This document shows, one piece after another, positions 25,561 to 40,800 of a DNA stretch of 64,000 nt (its first letter is position 1; each line of letters opens with the position of its first letter). The notes below the pieces were generated by a model. That model was not told the origin of the DNA and did not search any database. It was given only the letters and a program-made list of their open reading frames with translations. The stretch covers positions 23,105,989 through 23,169,988 of the forward strand of contig NC_083646.1 of assembly GCF_963576545.1 (NCBI RefSeq). The letters are read 5' to 3'. The translations under genes and the position numbers were made by a program. Origin of the DNA: Limanda limanda. Its lineage: Eukaryota; Chordata; Actinopteri; Pleuronectiformes; Pleuronectidae.

Positions 25561-25948
25561 ATAAAATCAGTTAAGAACATTGGCAAATGTAGAGTCTGAA
25601 TTCAAACCATATAAAATAACTTTTTTGTTTTATTCTGGAGGCCTGCAATGGTTTTCATGCACGGCAATGCTGAGCCAAGGTTGTTTGCAGCCATTTTCCT
25701 TTCCATATCTGATTTAAAATTTAATTAGTTTAGTTTTGCTCTTAAAATTCCTATGTTAAGCACTTTGGTAGCGATTTTAAAAGCAAGTTTTTTCTCTGTA
25801 ATGCAGATTTTACCGTTTTGTTGACCCATGGTTTATCATCAGGATAAAAAATGTTTGTGTGTGTGTACGTGTGCGTATGTGTGCAGACAAATTCCTCTGC
25901 AGACCAACATTTGTACCAGAAATGTAATGAAAGGCCTCCTGAAGGAGG

Positions 25949-25949
<1 letters not shown>

Positions 25950-26008
<59 letters not shown>
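25950..26008. repeat. (CA)n microsatellite
   Basis: A 59-base CA run between tgfbr2 copy A and the fcgbp-like gene. Open frames across it are artefacts. Confidence 0.95.
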
Positions 26009-26010
<2 letters not shown>

Positions 26011-27397
26011 TCCCCTCCTGTGCCCTGGCTCTCTCTTGTTCTTTACATTTTAAAATCCCAGTCCTTGCTGGTGTGTTCCTGGCATCAGTGACCAACATCC
26101 TGTGTCCAGAATTAACTCCTGACCTCTCTTTCACTCTTTAAGGCCTCAGTGGTTAAGTGCCTATGTATTTTCTCTATCTGGTCTGTGTTGGAATCACCAG
26201 ACAGTTCAGTCGTCCTCCTACGGTTGGTGCATTTATGGATTACCTCCAGGTGAGAAACCTGCCTTCCTCAAATATGAGGATTCTAGCCCATGTTTAACAA
26301 ATGTAACAATTGTAACAAATGTAATAATTATTATCATTGGTTATTATTTTAATGCAGCTACATGGAAAAAATGTTCTCCTTTCTTAAATAACTATAATAT
26401 CAGCTTCCCACTGGCTCAGAGCTGTCATGGTGAGACAAAGATATCATCTGCCCACTGGTGGAGCAAAATGTTTAGTTTTTACTCTTTAAACCACACATTG
26501 ATTTTAACTGAGAAGTGCTGGCTCAGTGTTTCAACAGGTAAATTAAGATCTATTGATGTTTGGAGTGCAATTCATTCAATAACGCATCACATATTATACA
26601 ATATAATTCATCCTGCAGTATTTGACTCATATCAGTTCCTGTAAAGGAAACTCACCACGACACCACATCCTATTCAAGGGCCTGGATTGTCAACAATGAC
26701 TATTGTAGTAACGTCACAATGACAGACAAAGTTGTCTTTAGGTTTGTGAAAAGTATCTTGTTGGGATAGTAAGCCTCTTCTTGTGTACACTATGCACTGG
26801 GCTTTCCCAACTTCACCTTTATTACATATTAGTTTAACAGGCAGTCACATTTCTTTGTGATGTTATGGATTAACAGGGTCATTAATGGAGAGAACAAAGG
26901 CAGGTCGTGACTTGATTCATTAAAAACCTAGAGACAATGTATTTACAGAGCAAACAGTTCAGTCAAACAAAGATCTAATCACTTAGCTACAATAATGAAG
27001 TGTTGAAAATCTATTTGTTACATTGGCATTTTATTGCCAGTGTGTCTGTTCTGAATGGCTATGACTGTATTTAATACACTTATACACAGAGAAAAGCAAG
27101 GTCATCTGTCATGTCATGGTTTTGAAGGGTCCATGTTTGTATTCACTAAAGAACAATACAGACAATAATAAATACGTAGTTAAATAACGGAAAAATATAT
27201 AGATGAATTTGAGACAAAACAAGAAAAATATAACAGTAAGAATAAGACATCCAGAAAAAACTGCTTCATCATTGTTCACCACATATATATACATATACAT
27301 ATATACAGAATTTATTTTACTTTTAACATGCCCTTGTGAGCCAACATCACGATTTGAAAATGATATTCATGAAGAGCCTATATTTGACCTATATTGA

Positions 27398-27415
27398 GGG
27401 GGGGGGGGGGGGGGG
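27398..27415. repeat. 18-base G homopolymer
   Basis: A run of 18 G within AT-rich DNA. Its length may be uncertain in the assembly. Confidence 0.9.
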
Positions 27416-28605
27416 TAACAATAGCACATTTCTGTCAAATTTCTTGTTTGTTCTACTCAGCTAATAGAGCAAAAACACCAATTTAATTATTAGTATGGAG
27501 GAAGTAGCAAAAAAGAAATGAAAAGATCGGAATGACCGAAGACATCGGTGCTATTCTTTAGAACACTATTTATGATGTTTGATTTAGTGATTATGTTGGC
27601 ACACTCCTGTCAGACGTTTCACCTGTGTCTTCCCGCAATAATTGTACAACAAACAAACACGCCTACAATTAAAATGATTGGCAGTCAATGTCTCTCCCAA
27701 ACACTCTCCCCAGTATAAGTATCTCTCCATCTTGCCATTCACCAAGCCTCCTGTCATGGTCAACTGCAGGTACTGTATGCATGCCTCTAGGGATTATTGT
27801 GGTGGCTGGAAAACTATTTGTATAATAGGGCTAAAAATGCAACATTTGTTTACTTTTAAGTGCTAATTTAGTTTCCAAAGCATGGAAAAGATAAAAGTGT
27901 GTGTAAATATATATATAAACATATATATTAATATGCTATTGCATATAGCACTTGGTCTGAAAATCGGAGCCTAAGCATTATTTAAAATTGTATTGTTTTC
28001 TTTTTATGATATGTTTTAGCATATATATGTTTGTGCAGAGTTCTACATCTTTTCTTTTTTCAATGTATTGTAAGTATAGTTATATATTATAACTAAGATT
28101 TTTTTCTGCACTAATACATAACATTAGCACATTAATACATAATATTACTCTTGCATTAACAATATACAGTGCATACGTTGCTAATAACATGAATTGTGTA
28201 AATCATTAAAATCACAGCTTTTGCTCATGGTTGTGTCAATGTCAGTAATACAATTGCTACAGTTTATTTCTTCTTGGTGCGGCTATTGCTAAGACTAAGT
28301 CATTTCAGTTTGTTTTTTTCATCATTTACTGTAATTCTAAATGATCTTTTACAAACTGCTACAAAATTGTAATTGGTATCCATTCAAATCACGATTGAGA
28401 AAGGTATTCCTAGACAAGCTGTGATTACATGCAACGCATCAAATGGGCAACATTGTCATCAAAAGGATTCAAAGATCGATGTATCTCCAAGTAATCTGAT
28501 AATCAAGCTTGATTGTATAACATAGTTTACCTTTACCTTTTATTCTGAAACCCATTGCATTAAAATTAGTTTTTAATACTGTGTATGACTCTCTCGCCAT
28601 CAGCT

Positions 28606-28654
28606 ATGGAAATAACGAATATCCTGATGTGTTTGGCTGCTGCACTCTTGTCAG
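28606..28654 (+). CDS. fcgbp: fcgbp-like exon 1, signal peptide
   Basis: The ATG at 28606 opens [17 protein letters not shown], a short n-region followed by a hydrophobic core. It ends in phase 1 before GTATTA; the next exon continues [11 protein letters not shown]. The start is chosen because it is the only ATG giving a signal peptide that splices in phase to exon 2. A 5' non-coding exon cannot be excluded. Confidence 0.8.
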
Positions 28655-31600
28655 GTATTACTTGAGGAGGTCAGACATATATAAAGTAAATAGTATAGTA
28701 AGTATTAAGTATAAATCCTGTAATTGAAAAATCTCTTCTCTTCTCCAGTATGTCATGGTTGTTCAACAGGAAAGGAGTTCATAACAACATTTCTTCCTAA
28801 CTACTTGCCAACTCATCACCACGAGCTCCATGTGGCTGTGACGACTCAGGGCTCTGAAGCCAATGTTACCATCCAGGTGAGAATACCTACTTATTGTATA
28901 TCTGTTTGTCTGTCTGTCTCTGGAACGCATTCCTGGAGAATAAAGTGGCCTTGTCGGAGGTATGCGTTCTCTGAGTTCATTTCGAGTGTTAGTATTTGTC
29001 TCATTTGGCATTTCCAAGAAGGTCCAGTTTGTTTTAATGTAGCTAATAAACATTTAAAAGATTTGTCTGTATTGCTCTGCAGGTGGCCTCAAAGGGTTTC
29101 TCCAAGCGGCTGACACTTCCTGCAAGCACAAGCCGTTGGGTTCTTCTACCAATTGGATCAGAGCTGCAGAAGCTGTTTAATAATGAAAACTCTGCTGTTC
29201 GAATCTCATCTAGTGCTGAGATCTCTGTGGTCTCTTTCAATCATGGCCACTTTACAGGAGACAGCACCGTGGTTTCTCCAAAAGAAGGACTGGGCACTAA
29301 TTACTTTGTCTTCACACCCTCAGGCCAACGAGACAAGCTATTCGCCATTGTAAATGGCGATAGCCACAACCAGATCACGATCATACCTGGTGGTGATGTG
29401 TTTTTACGTGACAAGACTAGGTGGAAGAAGAAGAAGGCAGTGACCATTACCCTGAAACCATATGCATCCTACCTTGTGCGCAGTGATAGCAGTTTGACCG
29501 GCACACAGATTCGATCTCAGCAGCCTGTTGCTGTCTTAGCAGGCCACCAATGTTTGGCGATTAGTCAACGCTGTGATCATGTGTATGAACAGCTCCCTCC
29601 AGTGGCAAGCCTGGGGAAAGAATATGTTTTACCAATCAGCAACTCTAAGGCCAAAAACGTGGCAGTAATAGTAGCTACTGAAGACAACACTGTGGTGACA
29701 GTACAAAGGGGACAACATTTCACCCGAAAGTTAAGGTAAATATTAAAACATTTTAAAGTTATAACAGTTTTCTAGAAGAAAATTAAAGAATGAAACCTCT
29801 GCTCTCCTCTTTATTCCTGTTTGTTATCTGCAGAGCAGCAAGTCTTTTAAATTCTGTGTTGTCTAAATGATGATCGAGTTTTACATGTTTTTTCTTAAAT
29901 TGAGTTGCATTGAGCTCTGTCAGTCATTCAGTATTTTCTTCCAGATTATATTAGAAACATTTTCTGACATAACTTATTTGCTCTTATTCAGACACATACA
30001 GTAATTTTCAATGTGTGGAAACTATATATAGAGTGATCCTTAAGGCTAGGAGTTGGTCGATACTGCAGGAACTCTGATTGTGGCACAAAAAACTATAGTG
30101 CACATTATTGACTTCTGCCCACCACTCTTCGCAGAGTCCAGGGTTCATACTGATCTATTTTTAGGTTGAGGCAACAAAAACAATTCGGTTAGTGTTAAAG
30201 AGAATTGTAATGTCAATAAGCACACATTATCTGACATCATGACATCTATAAACTTTTCCTAACCTTAACCAAGTGCTAAAAATGCCTCAACATAACCAAA
30301 CTTAATAATAATGCAGACACATCAAACAGATTTTGTGTTTGAAGATTAAATAGGGGAATAAAAAAAATAATATATTGTCAGTAAACATTTTACTGATGCA
30401 TTCCGTTAAGTGGCTTTTCAAATATAATGCTAGAAAATCTAAAGTAGTCAAGATGTTTCCTCATGAACGTATTAGCTCTGGCAAATTTCTTATATGCACA
30501 CATAATTTCGAGAAGAAAGGGTCACTATTACCAGATCTTATCCACTTTCCCTTTTGATCCGCACCAAATTGCACACACTCATATCAGTCCCCAAAGTTTT
30601 AGTTTAGGCTGGGTAACACATTTTCCAAGATTAAAAGGCAGCGAGGTCAGCCAAGGCGTTTCTAATGCAAAGGTGAACCATGATCTGAAAGAGTCTAGGG
30701 CGATTGAAAGAGTCTGTTTATACAAGAGGGGCTTACTTTTTAGTTGCAGCTCAGATGTATGAGCAAGAGAGTTGGCGTGGTTTGAGTTAACCAGAAGCGC
30801 AGTCTAGTCTACAGTAAACACACTGATGTGCAGGCTTGAATGTGGACAAGTAAGAAAGGAGTCCATATTCCAAACAACAGTTGGGTTAACTCCATGACAA
30901 CTGAGCATAATTTATCCATTATGAATCCATGAATTCCACAGGAAAATTTGTTTTTAAGTTGCCCTTAAATTTTTGAATCAAACGCTCCAGATTGATCAAC
31001 TCGATTCAGTTACATTTTTATTCGTATAATGTCAAATCACAGCATACATTATCTCAAAGCAGTTAACATAGTAAGGTCGAGACCGTACAATATTATAGAG
31101 AAACTCAACAGTTCCCACAATAGGCACTTGATGAATGGAGAGAAAACATTCCATGTAAAGGAAGAAACCTCTTCTTCTTTAATCTTTGGTTTAATGGCAG
31201 GTGGCAACAAACTTTAAGATGCAAGAAAACCTCCAACAGAATCACAGAATGGGGGAGGTGAAATGTTTTCGCCCAGATTTGTCCTACATTCCACATCCCA
31301 CACAACCCTCATCTGGCCATAGCCACAAGTTAGCCATAGCAATATTGTTTTGGGATATTTGGGCCATTACACATCCGTTTCGTTTGGGCGAAAGTTGGAA
31401 AGAATTTACATATCATGGTACCATTGAAGTGGCCCACATCTGTATACTATCTCCTTGACTGGCCATGCTCTAAAATCTATGTAAATTTGTTAATAACTAT
31501 ACTAATAATTTACTATAAATGTAACTATGAAAATATTATTTTCTGATCTACCTGTACTGTATCTAACCAATGGATATATTCAACTAATGCCAACAGGAAT

Positions 31601-34600
31601 CTAAATGCTGGGGACGTCGCCTTCGAGAAATATACCTCTGAACATCCACTGTCTGTAAAGAGCGACAAGAAAGTTATGGTGCTGCTTCTCAGTGACAATG
31701 TACCACATGACCCTTTACTAATAAGACTGATCCCAACGCACAGGCTTGGCACTGATTGGGCAGTGGAGACTGAGGATGGGCTTCCAACTACTGTCGCTAT
31801 TATTTCAGAGAGTGAGGGGTCAGGCAGTGTAAAGGTGTGTGTAAGTGGAAAGTGTTCCCCACCCAAGTGGCGTCATTTCCTGAACCAAAAGCATTGGGTG
31901 TGGTCTAATGTAGATGTGGGGAATAAGCGGAGTCATGTGACAGTGAAAGGTGACGCCCAGATGGCAGTTTACGTCTACGGTGGGAAGCACAGAAGATCGT
32001 ATGGAACTGCTGGAATCTGTTCTGAAGGTACACACACAAACTTACATATCTAGATTCCTTTACACACACACACACACACACACTCAGCAACAGCATATCC
32101 AAATGTCTATGCAACAATTTATGTTGATATTCTTATATATGGACACAAGTACTGGGACACCTCCACATTACACCTACAGGGGCTTTTATGACACCCTATT
32201 CTGAAGCATAAATATGGAGTTGGTCCACCTTTGCAGCTATAACAGCTTCCATTCTTCCAAGAAGGCTTTCTAAAAGATTTTAAGTGTCTGGGGGAATTTT
32301 TGCCCATTCAGCCAGAAAAGCATTTGTGAGGTCAGACACTGATGTTGGACTAGAGGGCCAGGCTCGCAATCTCTGTTCTAGTTCATCAGAAAGATGTTTG
32401 ATGGGGTTGAGGTCAGGGCTCTGTACAGGCCAGTTAAGTTCTTCCACACCAAACTCAGCCAACGAGGCTTTTATGGACCTTGCTGAGTCATGCTGGAACA
32501 GAAGAGGGCCTTGCCCAAACTGTTCCCACAAAATTGGAAGCATCCAATTGAACCAACAATGTCTTGGTAAACTGAAGCATTAAGATTTCCCTTTAACTGA
32601 AAGTAAAGGACCTGAATTTGATGATAAAGAGGTGTGTTCCGATACTTTTGTCCATGTAGTGTGTATTAAGTAAATACTAAAGTAATACAGTTAATCATGA
32701 CATGATTAACTTGGTAACCACCAAGGTGCCACGTGTATATACTGTAAATGAGTAGCATGTGTCATCTGTATTTCCTATAGGTGCCCCTCCGCCTACACCA
32801 CCCACGGATCCCTGTGAAGAGGTGAAATGTCGAGTAAAGGAACGTTGTGTGAATGGTAAATGCGTCCACGTTTCCACAGCAACTTGCCATGCGGTTGGTG
32901 ACCCCCACTACTTGACATTTGATGGTCAGCGCTATAACTTTCAGGTAAGGTTGGAACTTGTCTTATTGGAATGGACTTAAGCTTGACCGGCCATCCCCAG
33001 CCATTGAGTATATCTAATTTATACACTCAGGACACCCTGAACTGAGACATGCTAATACTGACACTAATGAACTGAATGTGCAGTCATGGGGGGGCCCCGT
33101 TAGCTCAACTGTTAGAGTGTTAACCATAGCTGTGTCTCAATTCAGGGGCTGCATCCTACGGAGGACGCAGTCTACATGGCCTACAAAGGGTTGGTCTCTT
33201 TGGGCCACAAAGTCTTTAGAGAATCTCTTTAATCGGCATACCCAGCCCTTACTGCTGTTGCCTTGCATCAGAGCTGAGGTTGGACACGCTGAGAAAGTCA
33301 AAATTCCCCTTGGTTTTTATACAAGTGCAGCTTTAGCTGTTCTCTTGAGTTGCAGCATAATACTCAAGCATTTAAAGTCCCAATTACCATTACTGCTTTG
33401 AAAAGGTTTGTCACTGAAGTCAAATGAATCCTAGGATAGGGGATGACCATATTAAAAACATGGTTATCCATTTAATTCCATCCTTTGTCGTTGAAGGCTT
33501 AGGACAACATGTCCTAAAAGACACATCCGGCAGTTTTTATTCAGGGTATTGATAACTAAAATTTACAATTCACAAAATTGATAGTGTGATAAATTAAGAT
33601 GTATAATTCAAGCAACGTTCAGGAGTTCAGTTATTACATAAGTGTAAGAAAAGTATCATATTTAGAGCTCAGTTTGTGTGATGTCTGTATGAGATGATTT
33701 GCCACAAATCCTGAACAATAACATGTCTTCCAGGGTACCTGTACTTACATTATGGCAAATGTTACAAAGATGGCGGCCGACCTTGTGCCTTTCACTGTGA
33801 TGACCAAGAATGACCACAGAGGCAGAGGGAAAGTTTCATTTGTCAGGACTGTAACTGTCAGTGTTCACCAGCAGACAATTATCATCGGCAAGCACAGAGG
33901 ACGAGCACAGGTAACAGATTCCCTCACAAGTTCATGTTGCAATTCCCGACCGTGACAAGCAGTGAGAGTAATAAACCGAGACGAGCAAACCTTCCTCAAA
34001 TTTAATTGAAATTGCCCTTCAATAATGATCATGCAGATGTGACTTACATTTAGTAAGATTGTGAGAAATACCTATCAATACAATTTATAATAAGCTACAC
34101 ACCACAGTTTAAATTCCACAATGTTCCAGAACTGTACTTTTAGGAATTTGCATAACTATAATTTTGAATGAGGTTTTCATGCAATTAGAACAGGACGGAA
34201 ATAGCAGTGTTTCTGCTTGATACTATTATAGGTTGCACATGCAGCAAATGGTGAGCCTTGGTGATGGTTGCAGCCCCTCTAGAGCTTTCCTATTCTAAAA
34301 CCATTAAATGATAGTAAATAATAGTAGATGTACTATTACTGTATACTCTGTCTACTACACTGCAAAAGGAATCCTAATTTTATAGACAATAACTAAATAA
34401 TTTTTACAGAAGATTCCTGTATTTTTTTATTTTATACAAAATACTGTAAAATGACATTGACACAATTTATCATTTTTTTTTATTATTGTTCTGCTTTTAC
34501 CTGTAGGTTAATGGAGAACTTCAGAACTTACCTATCAGCTTGTTGGGAGGCCTGGTCACTGTGAAGCAGAGTGGAATCTATGCAGTACTCAACACTGACT

Positions 34601-34839
34601 TTGGCCTGACTTTAAAATATGATTGGAACATCAGGCTGTACATCACAGTGCCATCCTCCTACTACCAAAACCTGGGTGGCCTCTGTGGAAACTACAATGG
34701 AGACAGGAAGGATGACCTGCCTGAAGGTGAGGAGGGGACATAAAACGATAGTAGGAGGAGATATGGTCAGGTTAGGGTTAGGTGCTGGCAGTTGAGGGGG
34801 GGCTGTCTTATGATGCTAAGCGCAATGCAAGTGTCTTAG

Positions 34840-34874
<35 letters not shown>

Positions 34875-37800
34875 TGATAAGTGTGTGGCCTTTTCCACCT
34901 ATGTTGAAAATCATGATTTCCAATTTGAAGTTAATATCCCCAATGGCTGTTGTGATTTGTGATGTGCTTACCACCTAGTGCACTTCTCAAACACCCAGAT
35001 GTGACTAAATAGTAATCTTAGTTTTCTTTGTGTCTCTTTCAGGCTCCGGTCTCCCTGCTGTGTTGAAGATGATCCAGCAGTGGAAGGTGAAAGATTCTGA
35101 TAAGTTCTGTCATGATAACTGTATTGGTAGCTGTCCATACTGTTCAAAAAAGGACCAGGCCCACTTCAGCCAGCACAAATTCTGTGGGATTCTGAATAAG
35201 AAAGATGGACCATTTTCAGCCTGCCACAAACAAGTTGACCCAAATTTGTATCTGGACAATTGTGTCTATGATGTCTGTGTCAACAAAGGTAAGCCAATTA
35301 TTGAAAACTTTAGGGCATTTTTTCACTACATGGACATTACGTCATAACTTCGCACTGCAACAGGCAACTGTGATATGTAGTTGTGAGGTGCCACATTGTC
35401 ACTGATTAAAAGATAAATTTGTATTTTGCCTTCCGTGCATTTAATGGATTTTAACTTCTGGATGTTAGTCATGAATCTGTTTTCTTGTCATCTGGTTGTT
35501 AGATGTTTGCACTTTGCTTAAGTTTGATGATTGATTGAAGATTGGCCTTCTTTTCTGCAAAAATAAATAATTATCTTCCTGTAAATTATGATATGGTCAT
35601 GTTTTTGTTTGCAGGTGCAAGACAGGTATTGTGTGATAACCTGAAGAGTTATACAGACACCTGTCTGACAGAAGGAGCCCAAGTCAGCCCACAGTGGAGA
35701 ATGGTTTCCAAGTGTCGTAAGTAACTAAGAAAAAATATGGATACATCTGTAAGTGCTATCTATAAAAACCCACAATGCACGCCATGTTGGGTCTGGCAGC
35801 AGGCCTGGAGAAGCTAATAAGGACAGGGGAGATTTCCCTGTGGGCTGGACAATTCTGAACTCCGTTTGACATCACAAACAATTTAAATTACACCCAAAGA
35901 CCATACACCCACAAAAAGGGAACATTAAAAGGACAAGATATGGAGTTAAGAGAAGAAGGAGGAAAGCCTTTGCCTCTATCATCCCATGTGCCAGCAGCTT
36001 CTTTAAAATTAGCTTGTGCCAGAAGATGATGGGGATGAGAAAGTTTCGCTGCTACTGGCGCAGAAGAATAGGCAGAAAGAGAACCGCCAGTCAAGACCCT
36101 ATAGATCCAATACATTAGGCAGGGCCTCAACACCATATGTAACTATTGCATGAAGCCAATTCAATGCCTATCATATGAGGATGGTGCTGGAGAGAAATCT
36201 CAAATTAGTTGTTTTCATGAAACTCTGTTTAGCCAATAGCCATGCAGCTGTGTGTGGTGAAGATCTAGGTTAAAACAAATTCACCCTGTAAACAGTTACT
36301 GTGCTGGCTGTCCCCACTTATGTTCCTATGGAAATAGACACTATAGGATGGGGAAAATGTGAGTGAATATAAGTCTGTTGTCTAATTATGGTGTTCAGAT
36401 CAATATAAATTTACCACACTGATTCGTATGTGTATGACGTATGTTTTTTAATTAGATTTACAGTATTGGTTCTCACAGATAATTAGGATGATGATATCCA
36501 CTCTCCCCTCCCCAGCCCTTCCGTGTCCAAAAGGCAGCCACTATGAGGCCTGTGGTTCAGCCTGCCCGGCCTCCTGTGTGTCCCTGAACAGTGAGAAGCA
36601 ATGTAAAGCCCCCTGTGTGGAGGGGTGCCAGTGTAATGAAGGACTGGTGCTTAGTGGAAACAGGTAACATATTAATGATGTTATTACTATTGCTGGTTCT
36701 TGGAAATGCTTTATAATAGTTTTGCAAAGACAGCCATTAGAAATTAAATACATTTTTGCCATATTTATGTTATATGTCCCATATCCATACAGCAAAGTCA
36801 TTGGTTTATATAGTTTCATGTCTGGTTTTGGTGTCACATTGTAAGTGACCTTAAACTCTGTCGTAGAGAGGTAAGTACTTGAAAAGTAGGAAAACAAATT
36901 GAGCAAAACATTATACTTAAAAAAAACAGTCTTTACTATAGTAAATAACCTGCACATCCCCCTGTGTTTCGCCCATTACAATGCTACTGACGACTGCAGA
37001 GAGTGATCTACAGTGGTCCTATCATAAAGAAATTTTAACAACCACTACACCATCATACTGTGGTCACAGCTAGCAGCTTTACGCACTGTTAGAGCTCATT
37101 CATATGTGTGCATGTGTGTGTTTCAGATGTGTTCCCAAGTCCAGCTGTGGATGTCAGTATGAGGGAAAATATATCCCATCAGACACCACTTTTTGGGGTG
37201 ACAACAGTTGCACCAGCAGGTGTAAATGCCATAATGGGAAAGCCAAGGTTGGTTTGTTTGACTGTGTGTGCTATATCTGTCATACTGTGTGAAATCACCT
37301 GTGAGGCATCACCTCTGTTGGTGTGCACACAATCAACTAAATGTTGTGGATAAATGTTTTCACTGATATTCTTTCCTGCTGTCTTCTGTCTTTCTGGTGA
37401 AGTGTGCATCACATACTTGTAAGAAGAAGGAGCACTGTGTCATGAAGGGGGGAGTGAGGGACTGCTACTCAACATCCTATGAAACATGCAAGGCCACTGG
37501 TGACCCCCACTACCGAACCTTTGACAGTCGCCGGTTCGATTTCCAGGGGACTTGTACATATATTCTGTCCCAACTCACCAAGGGATCAGACCAGGATCTG
37601 GTCCCATTTCAGGTGCTGGTCCAAAATGGAAACAGGGGTCGTAACAAGGCTGTTTCCTTCACCAAGTCGGTGTCACTTCATGTGTTTGGAAATGTCACCA
37701 TCAGCATGAGTCGTGCCAGCCCAAGGAAAATACTGGTAAGATCAGGCTGCCTTCAGTAAATACATTACTCCATCACTATGGTTTGTTCAACCAGTGGGGA

Positions 37801-40800
37801 AAGAACAGAGAAAGACTTCTTCATTTATGTTCTAATAGTGAGGGTGCTGTTGTTTGTGTTGTCACGATCAACCTAAAAACAAAAACAAAAAAAATTGATT
37901 TTCATGTAACTAGAACTGGGTAATTATTATAGAAGTTAATGTAGCTTACTGTCAATGCTACTGTGGAATGACTTGTTGTGTTTCTGCAACGGCAAAGCGC
38001 CAAATTGCGGATAATGTGGTTATAGTAATATTACATTGAAACCCCCTCCCACCCTACCCAGGTAAACAGTCAGTCGGTGAATCTGCCCTACTCCATGGAG
38101 GATGGCAAGCTTTCCCTGTTCCGGCGTGGCTACTTTGGCATCGTGACAACATATTTTGGCTTGACGCTCAAGTTCAACTGGAACAGCCATGTCAGCTTGA
38201 CATTGCCCAGTTCATACTCTGCTGCAACATCTGGTAAGTTGAGTGTATGTAATGAGCATGTGACTGTGGTTGTATAAGCCAAACACAAGCAAAGCAAAGC
38301 TTTTATACCTAATCATATCCCACATAGCAAAATAGTTTGGGCCCAGATTTGGTCCATGTCCCGTACATCACACATCTGGGCCATGTACCAAGTGGAATCA
38401 TTGCAAGATCTGGGCCACAAGTAAGCCATAGCAATACTGCATTTTAACCAACGGTGCATGAGGTGACCTGAATTAGGTTTTTACTCTTTGGGTGATATTC
38501 GCCATTCTCAAATATGTGAAACATTTACACACTTCGTCCATCAAGGCAGTTCAGGCAAGCATGAGGTAACTTTGTGTTTATAGGTGGAAATCAGTTCTAC
38601 TCCTCGTATTTAACTTACAGACAGGATATTTATTTCCCGACTAGAGAATTCAGAAACTATAGAGATCCCTTCTGTCTTTGCTTTAAATCTACAAGCAATG
38701 AAGGACTAAAAGTGAAGGCACTAAGAAATAATTCAGTGCGCAACCAACTCACCATCTGTCCTGATTCAAATTATTTTATTAATCATTTATTATTTTCATG
38801 CCTCATGCAACTGAACTGTTAAATCTCCATGTAACTGCTGTGCTTATTGCCTGTTTCTCCTTATCAGGCTTGTGTGGAAATTATAACGGGAAAGGTGACG
38901 ATGATTTACTGAAACCTGATGGTACCCAGGCTGAACAAATTAATGCCTTTGGACACAGCTGGAAGGTGTGTATTAGCTGAGACTGGAGGACTCTGGAGAA
39001 TCTTGCATAAACCTGAAATCGAGCAGAAAAAAAAAAACATGAAAACTCCACTGAGTCACACTGCAAATTGTAGAAACTCATACTGGATCCGACTTGAAAT
39101 ATGCTTGCACGTGACCAAAATTCCTTCATTTTACTTTAAGGCATGTTGCAGTCGACATCTTTACATAAATTGTTTTGTTGATTTGCAAGTTAAATCGTTT
39201 ATACATATTTTAACCGTTTTACCTATAAATGTCATTGTACAAAGATAGGAGAAGACCCTGGATGCACTAGTGACTGTCCTGATGGTAAATGTCCGGAGTG
39301 CAAGCCTGCTCTGCTGCAACGTTACAAACAGGAGCGCTACTGTGGTGTCATAGCTTCCAAGAAAGGGCCGTTCAGGTAGGTTCTGGTGTGGGGAATTATG
39401 TAAGTTATACCCAGACCATAAAAACATTTTAAATAACGATATAAGAAATATTCATATCCACATATACATTGACAAACTGGTGTTACGTGTGTAATTAATT
39501 GTCACAGTGTTTTGTTGCGTAAGTAGGTGTGGATTAGACAATTACAAAACATACAGTACCTTTGTTACCTGATAAGGTTACACAGTTCAAAAGAAAACAA
39601 ATAGATGAAATCAAATATACGAATCATCCGAACTCAAGGGTTGGTAAACATTTACATTCTATTTCTCTGTTTGATGGAGTTGTGTGAACCGACTGTGCCC
39701 TCTTTCTCTCTCTCTCTCTCTCTCTCTCTGCTGGTACAGACACTGTCACGGTAAACTAGATCACACGCCCTTCCTCACAGAGTGTGTTTTTGATCTGTGT
39801 ATGTACCAAGGCCATGCATCCGCTCTATGCAACAGCCTATCAGCTTTCAGCACTGCTTGTCAAGATGCAGGAGCTACAGTGGAAAGTTGGCGAACCGAGC
39901 AGTTTTGTCGTAAGACATCCACACACTGACAATCATATCACTCTAAACTGAGAGTCACATTGTCTATGCATCTATTCATCCATTCATCCATTCATTCCAT
40001 TCCATTCCATTCCATTTATTTATCCATTCATTAATCCATCCATTCAAGAGTAACTTTTTTAGACAATTCACCAACCTGGGAACAGCAGAATGAGAGCAGG
40101 ATTGTTGTTGCTAGTGTTGTGTACTACGTCCAGATGTTGGTGATAAAGAAATACTCCCTTAACCAAAATGTCAGTTTTTCTGTTGCACAAATAAGTCACT
40201 TCTGGAAGCTTTTATTTTTGACTGATTTCCATGTGTCTCTCCTCCAGCTCCCACATGTGGTGCAGACAGTCATTACGAGATGTGTGCCCCCCCCTGCCAG
40301 CTGACCTGCAGTGGTCTCGTGCCCCCTGAGGGCTGTGACGACAGCTCGCCCTGCACAGAAGGCTGTGTGTGTGACGATGGCTTCATGATGAGTCATGATA
40401 AGTGTGTACCTCTGGCAGAGTGTGGCTGTCAGTACGAAGGACAGTATTATCAAAGCGGACAGGTGAGCTGCTGCACTCACTGCTGCTACAACTGCAGCTT
40501 ATTTTACTGATGTCCCCTTCTCTTCTGCCACTTCTCACTACTACTGCTATTGATTCTCTGCTCCCTCCTGTTTTCTCAGGTGTTTTATCCAGGAGAGTCC
40601 TGTAAAACTCGTTGTGTCTGTTCGGACAGTGGAGAAGTAGAGTGTGATCCTGAATTCCAGTGTTCAGTCAATGAGAAGTGTGTTGTGAAAGACGGTTTAG
40701 CATCCTGTTATCCCAAAGGGGTTGGTTCCTGTTCTGTGAGTGGAGTCAGGACAGTCAGGTCATTTGATGGACAGGTAATATTTTATTTGTAAGACAAGAG

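Larger units (their letters stand above)
20126..28605. other. Intergenic region between tgfbr2 copy A and the fcgbp-like gene
   Basis: About 8.5 kb built mostly from repeats: a fragment at 20270-20660 related to 41328-41460, a dispersed element at 21627-22190, two non-LTR retrotransposon relics (22197-23060 and 24395-25560), a palindrome-like repeat near 24040-24240, a (CA)n tract at 25950-26008 and an 18-base G run at 27398-27415. One exon-like segment lies at 23337-23421 on the minus strand. 26.2-28.6 kb is AT-rich with nothing recognised; the fcgbp-like promoter must lie at its right end. Confidence 0.75.

Noticed and set aside
25751..26141. Open frames of 64-127 codons across 25950-26008
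   Set aside because: They depend on the (CA)n repeat and have no conserved flanks.
33098..33126. GTTAGCTCAACTGTTAGAGT looked like a tRNA A-box
   Set aside because: No B-box or cloverleaf follows; at most a SINE remnant.
36541..36957. 138-codon minus-strand frame
   Set aside because: It partly mirrors fcgbp-like exon 10 and runs into intron; no homology.
39967..40050. ATTCC/ATCC repeats considered as a CRISPR-like or minisatellite array
   Set aside because: Units are 4-5 bases without spacers; a simple repeat.
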